A stretch of DNA of 64,000 nt from Terrabacter aerolatus (GCF_007991735.1 NZ_BJYX01000010.1:62001-126000), one strand, 5' to 3'; counted from the first letter of the stretch, positions 52,875 through 61,499 are shown. The notes: a model not told the origin generated them from the sequence alone. Numbers and translations: made by a program.

Positions 52875-53492
52875 TCAGAGGGCGGGCGGGGGGCCGGGCT
52901 GGTCGCTGCCCGACGGCGGGGTCGGCGGGGTCGGTGGGGCGGTCTGGGTCGGCGGCGTCCCGGGCGGGCTGCGGAAACCGCCGTGCGGACCCACGTCGAT
53001 GCCCGCCTGGGCGAGGATCTCGCGACCCTGCTGGGCGAACTTGTGCTCGCAGAAGACCTCGTAGCGCGTCGCGACCACCTGGCTCACCGACGAGAAGTCA
53101 CGCGCGCCCCGGGTGAAGGCGTAGCCGACGAGCGACCAGACGAGGCCGAAGACCGCACCGTAGAGGGCGGTGTAGAGCAGGAGCGTCAGGGGGTTCGAGG
53201 GCTGGGAGAAGAGCGAGAGGATGAGGCCGACGAACAGGCCGAGCCACACGCCGGAGAGCATGCCGCCGAGCGCCACCCGGCCCCAGGTGAGGCGGGCCGT
53301 CACCCGCTCCATCTGCTTGAGGTCGGTGCCGACGATGAGGCAGTTCTCGACCGGGAACTGGTTGTCCGACAGCGTGTCGACGGCCTTCTGCGCGTCGAGG
53401 TACTTCTCGAAGACACCCAGCGACATGGGGTACTCCAGGGACAGCGTCGCAAATCCCTGGCGTCCCCCCGGACCCTTCGGTTGCAGGCTCAT
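52875..53492 (-). CDS. General stress protein 17M-like membrane protein
   Basis: A 205-residue protein. The N-terminal ~65 residues resemble the GSP-17M/YflT domain (MSLGVFEKYLDAQKAVDTLSD, FPVENCLIVGTDL). Two adjacent transmembrane helices follow (MLSGVWLGLFVGLILSLF, LYTALYGAVFGLVWSLVGYAF). The C-terminal tail is Pro/Thr-rich (TPPTQTAPPTPP). Function unknown; membrane-associated. An internal ATG 22 codons in is an alternative start. Confidence 0.8.
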   Translation of the reverse strand: MSLQPKGPGGRQGFATLSLEYPMSLGVFEKYLDAQKAVDTLSDNQFPVENCLIVGTDLKQMERVTARLTWGRVALGGMLSGVWLGLFVGLILSLFSQPSNPLTLLLYTALYGAVFGLVWSLVGYAFTRGARDFSSVSQVVATRYEVFCEHKFAQQGREILAQAGIDVGPHGGFRSPPGTPPTQTAPPTPPTPPSGSDQPGPPPAL

Positions 53493-53533
53493 GCCTCCAT
53501 CCTCGCACCCCCTGCCGGACGGGCAAGGGACGC

Positions 53534-54733
53534 TCAGGCCTTGAGCTTGTAGTCCTCCACCAGCCGGCGGCCGATGATCATGCGCTGGATGTCCGCGGTG
53601 CCCTCGCCGATGAGCAGCATGGGCGCCTCGCGGTAGAGGCGCTCGATCTCGTACTCCTTGGAGTAGCCGTAGCCGCCGTGGATGCGGAAGCTGTCCTCGA
53701 CGACCTGCGAGCAGTACTCCGACGCAAGGTACTTCGCCATCCCGGCCTCGAGGTCGTTGCGCTGGCCGGAGTCCTTCTTGCGGGCGGCCTTGACCATCAT
53801 CTCGTGCGCGGCCTCGACCTTGACGGCCATGTCGGCGAGCCGGAACAGCACCGCCTGGTGGTCGACGATCTTCTTGCCGAAGGTCTCGCGCTGCTGGGCG
53901 TAGGAGACACCGAGCTCGAAAGCCCTTCTCGCGACACCACATCCGCGCGCCGCGACGTTGACACGGCCGACCTCGACGCCGTCCATCATCTGGTAGAAGC
54001 CCTTGCCGGGCTCACCCCCGAGGATCTGCGCGTCGGTCGTGCGGTGCCCGTCGAAGATGAGCTCGGTCGTGTCGACCCCCTTGTAGCCCATCTTGTCGAT
54101 CTTGCCCGGCACCGTGACGCCCTGCGCGGTCTCGCCGAAGCCGGACTCCTTGTCGACGAGGAAGGTCGTCATGTTCTTGTAGACCGAGTCGGCGCCCGTG
54201 TCGGTCTTGACGAGGACGGCGACGAGGTTGGCCGACCCTCCGTTGGTGAGCCACATCTTCTGGCCGTTGACGGTCCAGGCACCGTCGTCGCCCCGGACGG
54301 CCTTGGTCTTGATGGCGGAGACGTCGGAGCCGCAGCCCGGCTCGCTCATCGAGAAGGCCCCGCGGATCTCGCCGGTCGCCATCTTCGGCAGGTAGTGCTG
54401 CTTCTGCTCCTCGGTGCCGTGCTGGAGCACCATGTAGGCGACGATGAAGTGGGTGTTGATGATGCCGCTGACGCTCATCCAGCCGCGGGCGATCTCCTCG
54501 ACGGAGAGGGCGTAGGTCAGGAGCGACTCGCCGAGACCGCCGTACTCCTCGGGGATCATCAGCCCGAAGATCCCCATCTCCTTCATGCCGTCGACGATCG
54601 CCTGCGGGTACTCGTCCCGGTGCTCCAGCTCGGTGGCGACGGGGATGATCTGCTCCTCGACGAACTCGCGCACGAGCTTGATCAGTTCGGTCTGCTCCTC
54701 GGTGAGGCCGTCGGTCTGCTGCAGTCGGGACAT
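53534..54733 (-). CDS. Acyl-CoA dehydrogenase
   Basis: A 399-residue flavoprotein. It has the FAD motif FSMSEPGCGSD, MWLTNGGSANLVAV, the C-terminal RIHGGYGYSKEYEIERLYRE and the IGEGTADIQRMII block. The catalytic base Glu is expected in the EYEIERLYRE region, as in short-chain enzymes. It oxidises acyl-CoA to enoyl-CoA. An upstream TTGACC near 54772 could be its -35. Chain length is not predictable. Confidence 0.95.
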   Translation of the reverse strand: MSRLQQTDGLTEEQTELIKLVREFVEEQIIPVATELEHRDEYPQAIVDGMKEMGIFGLMIPEEYGGLGESLLTYALSVEEIARGWMSVSGIINTHFIVAYMVLQHGTEEQKQHYLPKMATGEIRGAFSMSEPGCGSDVSAIKTKAVRGDDGAWTVNGQKMWLTNGGSANLVAVLVKTDTGADSVYKNMTTFLVDKESGFGETAQGVTVPGKIDKMGYKGVDTTELIFDGHRTTDAQILGGEPGKGFYQMMDGVEVGRVNVAARGCGVARRAFELGVSYAQQRETFGKKIVDHQAVLFRLADMAVKVEAAHEMMVKAARKKDSGQRNDLEAGMAKYLASEYCSQVVEDSFRIHGGYGYSKEYEIERLYREAPMLLIGEGTADIQRMIIGRRLVEDYKLKA

Positions 54734-54880
54734 GCGCGAATCGCCACCTTGCGTCTGGGCTCTCGGTCAACTGCGTCCGAGTATGCCGTCGCGCCGGGTG
54801 GGCGGTCAGCGCGCCGGCGTGTGAGGGTCGACACCTGTGTCCTCGGTCACCGGACCGCGCGGGCGTCGATGCAGGGCTGG

Positions 54881-54924
54881 GCTACCAGGGCTGGCCTACC
54901 AGGGCTGGCCTACCAGGGCTGGCC
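54881..54924 (-). repeat. 14-bp tandem repeat over the caspase stop codon
   Basis: Three copies of a 14-bp unit (plus-strand CCTACCAGGGCTGG, the distal copy starting GC) run through the last codons and TAG of the caspase gene, with a degenerate fourth unit distal. Each unit recreates Gln-Pro-Trp-stop, but the 14-base period moves it out of frame. Confidence 0.85.
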
Positions 54925-55785
54925 GAACGGGACGCTCTTGGACTTGACCGGCCCCTCGAGCGTCGAGCGCTGGCTGAAGTTGCCACCCTTGAGGCCGGCG
55001 GTGACGGCGCGCAGCAGGTCGCTGCGCGTCGCGGCCGGCTGCTCCTTGAGCGCCTTGAGGAACAGGTAGGTGAAGGCCCCGTTGGACCGGCCGCCGAAGG
55101 TCGCGTCGGAGGCGGTCTGACCCGACTTGCAGGCGGCGAAGAGCACGGGCTTGGACGCCGTCGACCGGCTCTTCGTCAGCTCGACGAGGGCCCTGCGGTC
55201 GGGCCGACCGGCAGGGGCCTGGGCCCGCAGTGCCCGCGCCCGGTCCAGCCCCTTGGGCGTCGGCTGCGGCAGGAAGCGCGGCTTCCGGCCGAGCAGCTGG
55301 GCCTGCATGATCTCCTCGAGGTCCTTCAGGCCGGTGCCGCTGTGGCACGTGTCGAGGAGCACCTCGAAGAGGACGCCGGAGGGCACCCGGGCCAGGAGGT
55401 CGTGCATCTCGTCGTCGACGATGACCGTGTCCCGGTCCCACTGGTCGCCCTTCTGTCGGATGTCGTGGCAGGCGAACGCCTCGTCGAGGTCGTCGGGCTC
55501 GAAGTCGCCGCCCGGCTCGTTCGGCAGCTGGGTGCCGTGGCTGGAGAGGGTGAAGATGATGTGGTCCCCGGGCTTCGCCGTGTCGACGAGGGCGTTCAGG
55601 GCCGCCATGACGGCACTCTTCGTGGCGGCGGCGTCGGTGAGCACCGTCGTCGCGCTCCCGGTGAAGCCGAGCGGCTTCAAGGCCTGGGCGATGTCGTTCG
55701 CGTCGTTGACGCAGCCGGCCAGCCAGCTCGTCTGCGGCAGCGACTCGAACTCGTTGATCCCCACGCACAGAGCCCTGCGTGCCAT
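54910..55785 (-). CDS. Caspase-like (C14) protease
   Basis: A 291-residue single-domain prokaryotic metacaspase/orthocaspase. The N-terminus RRALCVGINEFES is the first p20 strand. The catalytic dyad is His83 in TLSSHGTQ and Cys147 in LLDTCHSGTG. An acidic stretch (PGGDFEPDDLDEAF) follows His as in calcium-binding metacaspases. The p10-like part includes VLFAACKSGQTASD and GAFTYLFLKAL. No signal peptide or effector domain is seen, so it is cytosolic and probably cleaves a partner. AAGGAAGGAA precedes the ATG. It follows the CHAT gene by 62 bases on the same strand, indicating an operon. Both active-site residues are intact. Confidence 0.93.
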   Translation of the reverse strand: MARRALCVGINEFESLPQTSWLAGCVNDANDIAQALKPLGFTGSATTVLTDAAATKSAVMAALNALVDTAKPGDHIIFTLSSHGTQLPNEPGGDFEPDDLDEAFACHDIRQKGDQWDRDTVIVDDEMHDLLARVPSGVLFEVLLDTCHSGTGLKDLEEIMQAQLLGRKPRFLPQPTPKGLDRARALRAQAPAGRPDRRALVELTKSRSTASKPVLFAACKSGQTASDATFGGRSNGAFTYLFLKALKEQPAATRSDLLRAVTAGLKGGNFSQRSTLEGPVKSKSVPFGQPW

Positions 55786-55847
55786 GGCCGTTCCTTCCTT
55801 GTCGTGAACCACTCGGGTGAGCGGGTTCGTCTGGGGCGTATGCCGTT

Positions 55848-58800
55848 TCACACCGTCTGCAGGACCGCGTCCGGTCTCGCGTACACGACGTACGCGAGCC
55901 AGGTCGGGTCGTCCGCGTCGCGTGCCGCCGCACGCGCGAGCGCGCTGGCCCGAGACATCTGGGTCCCCTTGAGCAGCTCGTCGTAGAGCGTCTCCACGAA
56001 GACGCGGGCCGGCTCCCCGCGGACCGACCACAGGCACGAGACGAAGGCCGACGCCCCGGCGTCGAGGAACGCCTTGGCGAACCCGCCGACGGTCGTGAAC
56101 AGCTCACCCGACCGTCCGGTCTGGCACGCGTTGAGGACGACGACGGGGCCGACGTCGTCCGGGCCCGTCCAGTCGAGGTTCTCGGAGACGTCGGTCGCGC
56201 TGAGGAACTGCTGTCGCACGGTGCTGCCACGCCGCTGGCCCTTGAGCAGGACCTTGGCCTCGGCGATGTCGTCGGAGCGGGCCGCCCCGTGGCCGGAGAA
56301 GTGGAGCAGGTCGAAGCCGCCTCCGCGCAGGAGCCGCTCGACGCCCGTCGGGGTGGCCGTCACCGCCGTCGCGCCCAGCCGGTCGCGGAGGTAGCCGGCC
56401 TCGGCGACGCCGACGTCGTTCTTGAACATCGGGTCGGCGTAGACCGGGCAGATCGTGCGCGCGTGGCCCCGCCGCACGCGTACCTGCTGGGGAGGGAAGC
56501 TGCCCAGCTGCCACCGCACGAGACCACCGGAGGCGAGGAAGCGGGGGGTCGTCCCCCGCTTGCCCCGCGGCGGCTTGAGGTGCAGGAGCTCCCACGGGAC
56601 GACGGGCTCGTCGGTGTAGACGATGAGGTCGTGCACGAGGTCGCGGTGCGTCCAGAGGTAGGCCTGCATGTCCTCCGGGAAGAACTGGTCGAAGAGCATG
56701 GTCCCGGTGTTCTGCAGCTGCGACATCCGCTCCTGCGCCGAGAGGTCCGGGTTCTTGATGACGTCCTCGACCTCGGCGATGCGGTAGTGCACGAACTCGT
56801 CGCGTCCCACGATCGGCGCCGACTCGAAGACGTGCGCGGGCTCCCCGGGGACGAGGCGCACGGCATAGCTGTAGACGCGCTCCCCCGTGACCCGGCGCCC
56901 TTCGACGATGTCGAGACACGGCAGGCCGTCGAGCTGCGGCGCGTCGATGCCGGTGTGGACCGCGGCCGTCACGGGAACCGGGGCCGCCGCCGCGGCCGGC
57001 GCAGCGGTCGTTTCGAGGGTGAGCGTGGCGACCGGGACCCAGCCCTGACGCAGCACGATCGACACGCGTACCGGTCCGGCCGCGAGGGCCCGTACGCGGA
57101 AGGTGAGCTCGCTGGCCCAGTCCCCGCTCGGCAGGCCGAAGACCTTCGCGTCGGTCTCGAGCACCTGGGCGTTGTCCTTGGCGTAGACCTGCACGCTCAC
57201 CGGCCGCTCGGCGTCGACCTGGACGGTCTGTGCCACGTGGGCGGTGCCCTCGGTCGCCGCCAGTCGCCGACGCGCCAGGCGGACGCGCACCGTCGCCTCG
57301 GCGCCGGGCACGACGGTCGACGGCATCTCCGCAGCGAGCTCGGCCGTCGTCGTCTCGTCCCTGACCGCGGCCTCCCTCGCCACGGGCCTCTTCGCCGTCG
57401 CCTTCTTCGCGGTCGCCTTCTTCGCCGTCGCCTTCTTCGCGGTCGCCTTCTTCGCCGTCGCCTTCTTCGCCGTCGCCTTCTTCGCCGTCGCCTTCTTCGC
57501 CGTCGCCTTCTTCGCGGCCTGCTCGTTCGGGGGCGGAGGGGCCTGCGCGGCGGGAGGCGGCGGCTCGGCCATGTCCAGGTCGCGGCTCCCCCCGTCGCCG
57601 GACGTGAGGACGGGCCCGGCGGTCATCCAGGCGGGCAGGTGGCTCGCGTCGTCGGAGGCGCCGAGCCCGAGCGGCAGCCACTGCGAGATCGCCCCGATGA
57701 CCGACAGCTGCGAGAAGTAGTTGACGTGGTAGACGACGTCGTTCGTGCCGAGCGCGAAGCTGTCACGGACGTAGCCTCCCGCCGGTAGCCCGATCGCGGA
57801 CATCGAGTCGGTGTCGACGACGAGGTCGTTGCGACCGTGGAAGAGTCCGTCGACGAAGCCCTCGGCGAGCTTGACCGCCAGCTCCCGGGGGAACTCCGGC
57901 GGGTTGTGGTGGTCGCCGAAGAGCGAGACGTGGAAGTCGGACGAGACGACGTGCCAGTCCGTGCCCGGCCCGGGTTGTCCGGGCTGGACCTCGTTGAGCG
58001 TGGTCACGAACGGGCCTCCAGGAGTCATGGCGGCCAGGCCGGGCACCCCGTCGTCGCCCGCGGCATACGACACGAGGTACTTCACGAGAGCACCGACACC
58101 CGAGACGACGCCGCTGACCACCGCCCCGAACGGGGCGCCCCCGGGCACGAGGGACAGTCCGGCCGCGCCGGCCATGACGAGGTTGGTGTAGAGGTCGACG
58201 AGGTCGTGCCAGCGCTCGGGGTCGGCGAGGTGGGTCCCGCCGTTGGTGGCGGCGACGAAGACGATCGAGTCGACACTCGTGCGCAGCCCCGACCCCGGGA
58301 GCACCGCCTCGACGAACGACCGCGTGACGAGGCCGCCGCGGCTGTGCGTGACGACGTCGAGGACGAGTTCGCCGTCGTGGGGCTCGAGCAGGGCGAGCAG
58401 GTCTCGCGCGTTGCTCTCGGGGTCGACGCTCAGCGTGCGGTGGTCGAAGCCGATCACGGCGTCGTAGGCCTGCACGAGGGTGTCGACGAACCCCTCCGCC
58501 CCCGGAGTGACGGCCAGGGCCCCGAACGCTCCGGCCGTCGACGAGAACGTCCCGTGGACGAGCAGCAGCACCCGGGCGGGCCGCTCCGTCGGCAGGCCCA
58601 CCTCGGCGAGCGAGGCGACCGGTCTCCACGCATCGAGCGCACTGCCCGTCACGTGGACGAGCCCGCTGTGCACGCCCGCCTCGAGGTGCTCGATGACCTT
58701 CCCCACGACGAGCGGCGCCGCGAAGCGGAGCACGATGGCCTGCAGGGCCCCGTGCGCGAGGTCACCGAGCAGACCGCGGTCGACCGCACGCGGGGAGGCG

Positions 58801-59240
58801 TCGAGCGAGCGGGAGCGAGCAGCAGGACGAGTCGGGGCCTCGGGCTGGACCCTCAGCGCGAACGAGACCGTCCGGGGTCCGCGGTCCAACGACCTCGTGC
58901 GCTCGCCGACGTCGACGGGGAGGTGCCACGAGTAGAGGCCGTCACGCTCGAGGAGGACGACCGCGTCCTCACCGGCCGGCACGTCGACGTCGACCCCGAC
59001 GGTGCCCCGCCGGTTGGCCGGTGCGGGGCCGTCGAGGTCGCGACCGCGCCGCGGCGTGAGGTCGATCCGGTCGACGACGACGAAGTCGCCGCCGCGCAGG
59101 GCCTCGACGAGGGCGGCGCGCTGGGCGTCACGCCCTCCGGAGGGCAGGTCGCGGTCGGTGCGGTCCGACGCCGGCGACGCGTCGTAGCCCCGGGGCGCGC
59201 GCACGCGCACCGCTCCTCGACCGAAGGATGCGGACGGCAT
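55848..59240 (-). CDS. Alpha/beta-hydrolase - AKKAT linker - CHAT protease fusion
   Basis: A 1130-residue protein. Residues ~1-215 hold a beta-rich region I do not recognise. Residues ~220-510 form an alpha/beta-hydrolase with the oxyanion strand LLLVHGTFSST, nucleophile Ser300 in VVTHSRGGLV, and candidate Asp472 (RNDLVVDTDSM) and His505 (VYHVNYF). Residues 576-615 are eight AKKAT units, a strongly basic flexible linker. Residues ~640-760 look like beta-sandwich sequence. The C-terminal CHAT caspase-like domain has His984 (LLHFSGHG) and Cys1039 (LNACQTGRSGE). The start codon sits inside GGTATGCC behind GGAGGGGAG. A cytosolic, two-enzyme effector is inferred. It is upstream of, and likely cotranscribed with, the caspase gene. 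Confidence 0.9.
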   Translation of the reverse strand: MPSASFGRGAVRVRAPRGYDASPASDRTDRDLPSGGRDAQRAALVEALRGGDFVVVDRIDLTPRRGRDLDGPAPANRRGTVGVDVDVPAGEDAVVLLERDGLYSWHLPVDVGERTRSLDRGPRTVSFALRVQPEAPTRPAARSRSLDASPRAVDRGLLGDLAHGALQAIVLRFAAPLVVGKVIEHLEAGVHSGLVHVTGSALDAWRPVASLAEVGLPTERPARVLLLVHGTFSSTAGAFGALAVTPGAEGFVDTLVQAYDAVIGFDHRTLSVDPESNARDLLALLEPHDGELVLDVVTHSRGGLVTRSFVEAVLPGSGLRTSVDSIVFVAATNGGTHLADPERWHDLVDLYTNLVMAGAAGLSLVPGGAPFGAVVSGVVSGVGALVKYLVSYAAGDDGVPGLAAMTPGGPFVTTLNEVQPGQPGPGTDWHVVSSDFHVSLFGDHHNPPEFPRELAVKLAEGFVDGLFHGRNDLVVDTDSMSAIGLPAGGYVRDSFALGTNDVVYHVNYFSQLSVIGAISQWLPLGLGASDDASHLPAWMTAGPVLTSGDGGSRDLDMAEPPPPAAQAPPPPNEQAAKKATAKKATAKKATAKKATAKKATAKKATAKKATAKKATAKRPVAREAAVRDETTTAELAAEMPSTVVPGAEATVRVRLARRRLAATEGTAHVAQTVQVDAERPVSVQVYAKDNAQVLETDAKVFGLPSGDWASELTFRVRALAAGPVRVSIVLRQGWVPVATLTLETTAAPAAAAAPVPVTAAVHTGIDAPQLDGLPCLDIVEGRRVTGERVYSYAVRLVPGEPAHVFESAPIVGRDEFVHYRIAEVEDVIKNPDLSAQERMSQLQNTGTMLFDQFFPEDMQAYLWTHRDLVHDLIVYTDEPVVPWELLHLKPPRGKRGTTPRFLASGGLVRWQLGSFPPQQVRVRRGHARTICPVYADPMFKNDVGVAEAGYLRDRLGATAVTATPTGVERLLRGGGFDLLHFSGHGAARSDDIAEAKVLLKGQRRGSTVRQQFLSATDVSENLDWTGPDDVGPVVVLNACQTGRSGELFTTVGGFAKAFLDAGASAFVSCLWSVRGEPARVFVETLYDELLKGTQMSRASALARAAARDADDPTWLAYVVYARPDAVLQTV
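57396..57515 (-). repeat. 15-bp tandem repeat encoding (AKKAT)8
   Basis: Eight near-identical 15-base units (plus-strand GTCGCCTTCTTCGCC, some with GCG for GCC) encode Ala-Lys-Lys-Ala-Thr. Identity at the DNA level implies recent expansion and likely length variation between strains. Lys/Ala-rich arrays like this occur in actinobacterial HU and H1-like proteins and can bind nucleic acid. Confidence 0.95.
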
Positions 59241-59334
59241 ACCTGGGCTCCCCTCCGAGAGGTCTCCCCTGCTCCTGCCACGGTAGAGGCGAACGCCGTC
59301 CCCGGTGATACAGATCGCGCGAAGCGGTCCCGAT

Positions 59335-59348
59335 GGGGAGTGCTCCCC
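59335..59348. promoter_or_regulatory. Possible operator between CHAT and NlpC/P60 genes
   Basis: A palindrome GGGGAG-TG-CTCCCC lies in the 188-base divergent region. It is the clearest dyad there and may be a binding site. No firm -35/-10 pair was found for either gene. Confidence 0.3.
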
Positions 59349-59428
59349 CTTCCACGTCGGCCGGCCCGCTCCTACCGTCGGTGCCGCCGGGGGACCATCG
59401 GGGAACCCCGTCGACGAAGGGACGACAG

Positions 59429-60367
59429 ATGGGTTCCACCACGCAGGTGCGCCGTTCGGCAGCGCCACGTTCGGCGCGGTCGGTCAGCGCGCTCCTCGCA
59501 GCGCTGGCCGTCGCAGCCGCCACCGTCATCGGTCACGGCGCACCGGCCCAGGCCGTGACGTCGCTGACCACCACGCAGCTCCAGCGAGACCTGTGGGGCC
59601 TGCTCTACTACTCCGGCCCCATCGACGGGGTCGACGGGTCGGGCACCCGGGGCGCCGTCCGGGCCTTCCAGAAGGACAACTGTCTCGGCCAGGACGGCGT
59701 CGCCGGGGCGGCCACCCAGCCCAAGGTCATCGCCAAGGTCAAGGCGGTGCAGACGAAGGCCGCGACCGGCGCCGACGGCGTCTACGGGCCCGTCACGACG
59801 AGCAGGGTCCGCGCCTACCAGAAGGCGCACGGCATCCCGACCGGCGGCCAGGCCGGCCCGCTCACCATGAGGGCGATGGGCATCACGCGCGTCCTGTCGT
59901 GCACGCCCGCACCACCGGCCGGCGGATCGAAGGTCGGCGGCACCATCTCGCGCACCGAGGTCCTGGCGCGCGCGGCGTACTGGACCGACCGGCGCATCCC
60001 GTACAGCATGAACCGCTACACCGGTGACCCCAAGGGCCGCCAGTACCGCACGGACTGCTCGGGATTCGTCTCCATGGCCTGGCACCTCTCGTCGTCCCTG
60101 TCGACCGTGACCCTCCCGGGTGTCTCGCACCGGATCAGCAAGAGCGACCTGCGCCCCGGCGACGTCCTGCTCAAGGGCGGCCCGGGGTCCGCCGGCGCGT
60201 CGGGGCACGTCGTGCTCTTCCGCGGGTGGGCCGACTCGGCCCACACGTCGTACCACGCGAGCGAGGAGTCCGGCTCGCACGGGGCGATCGCCCGCACCAT
60301 CCCCTACCCCTACTTCGCCGGCTACGGCACGTTCGTGCCCTACCGCTACGACAAGATCACCGGCTGA
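59429..60367 (+). CDS. Secreted NlpC/P60-type peptidoglycan hydrolase with two PG-binding domains
   Basis: A 312-residue exported protein: basic N-terminus and hydrophobic signal (SALLAALAVAAATVI, cleavage likely after APAQA). Two peptidoglycan-binding_1 repeats follow (about 50-95 with GLLYYSGPIDGVDGSGTRG, and 100-145 with DGVYGPVTTSRVRAYQ). The C-terminal cysteine-peptidase domain has the nucleophile in TDCSGFVSMAWH, and His in GHVVLFRGW plus a polar residue after. It likely cleaves stem peptides of cell-wall muropeptides. The ATG follows AAGGG. It diverges from the CHAT/caspase operon. Confidence 0.88.
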   Translation: MGSTTQVRRSAAPRSARSVSALLAALAVAAATVIGHGAPAQAVTSLTTTQLQRDLWGLLYYSGPIDGVDGSGTRGAVRAFQKDNCLGQDGVAGAATQPKVIAKVKAVQTKAATGADGVYGPVTTSRVRAYQKAHGIPTGGQAGPLTMRAMGITRVLSCTPAPPAGGSKVGGTISRTEVLARAAYWTDRRIPYSMNRYTGDPKGRQYRTDCSGFVSMAWHLSSSLSTVTLPGVSHRISKSDLRPGDVLLKGGPGSAGASGHVVLFRGWADSAHTSYHASEESGSHGAIARTIPYPYFAGYGTFVPYRYDKITG

Positions 60368-60379
60368 CCCGGCTGACCT

Positions 60380-60409
60380 GCCGGAGCGGCCGTCGTCGGC
60401 CGCTCCGGC
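60380..60409 (+). terminator. Terminator of the NlpC/P60 gene
   Basis: A perfect 12-bp stem (60380-60391 with 60398-60409), GTCGTC loop, 12 bases after the stop, followed by GAAAACCCGTT. Confidence 0.85.
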
Positions 60410-60422
60410 GAAAACCCGTTGC

Positions 60423-60476
60423 ACGGCCGTGTGCCGCCGCGCCAGTCTGTGACCGAGCGCGGCGGCACACGGCCGT
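60423..60476 (+). promoter_or_regulatory. 20-bp hairpin upstream of the RIO kinase gene
   Basis: A perfect 20-bp stem (60423-60442 with 60457-60476) with a 14-base loop, only 13 bases after the preceding terminator and 24 before a very strong ribosome site. It could be a second terminator or an mRNA leader structure of the RIO gene. Confidence 0.5.
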
Positions 60477-60500
60477 CCACACCGACCCAAGGAGGGTGAC

Positions 60501-60611
60501 ATGTCCATCACGGCAACGGGCACACCTGCCCACATCACTTCTTCCTTGGAGTTCTCTTGTCGTTCAACGCTTTTCACGACGACGGCCTCGATGCCGTCGA
60601 GCCCCGGCTGA
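60501..60611 (+). CDS. Upstream reading frame overlapping the RIO kinase gene
   Basis: A 36-codon frame MSITATGTPAHITSSLEFSC... sits behind the best ribosome site of the area (AAGGAGGGTGAC). It ends 55 bases inside the RIO gene in another frame. Its codons are AT-rich for this genome (ACT TCT TCC TTG, TGT CGT TCA). It is likely a leader peptide whose translation opens or couples the weak TTG start of the kinase. Confidence 0.4.
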   Translation: MSITATGTPAHITSSLEFSCRSTLFTTTASMPSSPG

Positions 60612-61465
60612 GCAGCCGGGCGGTCCTCGGTCTCGAGGACGAGCAGTATGCGGTCGACAGCGACCCCGACGGTCCGCCCGAGGGTGAGCGATGGTCGAGC
60701 TGGGACGGCGCGACCCACGGCCCGAAGCCCCGACCGGACTGGGTCATCACCGACCTCGGCGCGGTGGAGGCCGACCTCGGGGTGCTCAAGACCGGCAAGG
60801 AGGCCGACGTCCACCTGGTCCGCCGGTGGGTGCCGGGCTCGCCCGACCGTGACGTCGTCATGGCCGGCAAGCGCTACCGGTCGAGCCAGCACCGCATGTT
60901 CCACCGCGACTCCGGCTACCTCGAGGGCCGGCGCGTGCGGAAGTCGCGCGAGATGCGGGCCATGCGCACCCGCACCTCGTTCGGCAAGGAGCTGATCAGC
61001 GGGCTCTGGGCCTTCGCGGAGTTCCAGACCCTGGTGCGCCTCTGGGAGGAGGGGCTGCCCGTGCCCTACTCGGTGCAGATGTCCGACGACGAGATGCTGA
61101 TGGAGTTCATCGGCACCTCCGACGGGCGGGCCGCGCCACGTCTGGCACAGGTGCGCCCGGAGGCGGACCTGCTGCCGGTGTTCTTCGAGCAGCTGCGCGA
61201 GGCGATGCTCCGGCTCGCCGAGCTCGGCTGGGCCCACGGGGACCTCTCGCCCTACAACGTGCTCCTCGAGGGTGAGGGGGACGCGTCGCGGCTCGTCCTG
61301 ATCGACTGGCCGCAGATCGTCGACGTCATCGGCAACCCGCACGGACCGGAGTTCCTCGAGCGCGACACCCGCAACATGTGTGACTGGTTCACCCGTCGTG
61401 GGTACGCGGTGGACGAGGGAGTGCTCTTCGGCGACCTCATGGCGGCGGCGACGTCCCGCTGGTGA
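60557..61465 (+). CDS. RIO-type atypical kinase
   Basis: A 302-residue kinase of the RIO1 family. It has ADLGVLKTGKEADVHLV (nucleotide loop, near 78), a Lys in AGKRYR, the catalytic loop WAHGDLSPYNVLL near 230 and the metal motif LVLIDWPQIVD. The two-domain layout is standard. Bacterial RIO proteins are poorly characterised; eukaryotic ones act in small-subunit ribosome maturation. The start is TTG with GGAG eight bases upstream, giving MSFNAFHDDGLD. Confidence 0.88.
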   Translation: MSFNAFHDDGLDAVEPRLSSRAVLGLEDEQYAVDSDPDGPPEGERWSSWDGATHGPKPRPDWVITDLGAVEADLGVLKTGKEADVHLVRRWVPGSPDRDVVMAGKRYRSSQHRMFHRDSGYLEGRRVRKSREMRAMRTRTSFGKELISGLWAFAEFQTLVRLWEEGLPVPYSVQMSDDEMLMEFIGTSDGRAAPRLAQVRPEADLLPVFFEQLREAMLRLAELGWAHGDLSPYNVLLEGEGDASRLVLIDWPQIVDVIGNPHGPEFLERDTRNMCDWFTRRGYAVDEGVLFGDLMAAATSRW

Positions 61466-61499
61466 GAAGCGGGCGGCGGTGCGCCCGTGCCGTCCCGAG

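Noticed and set aside
54896-56230. 444-residue minus-strand frame overlapping the caspase gene
   Set aside because: Another frame of the caspase/CHAT region with Arg-rich translation and no motifs.
57244-57720. Plus-strand frame with a repeated FFAVAFFAVA hydrophobic stretch, looking like a membrane protein
   Set aside because: It is the complement of the AKKAT-encoding repeat within the CHAT gene.
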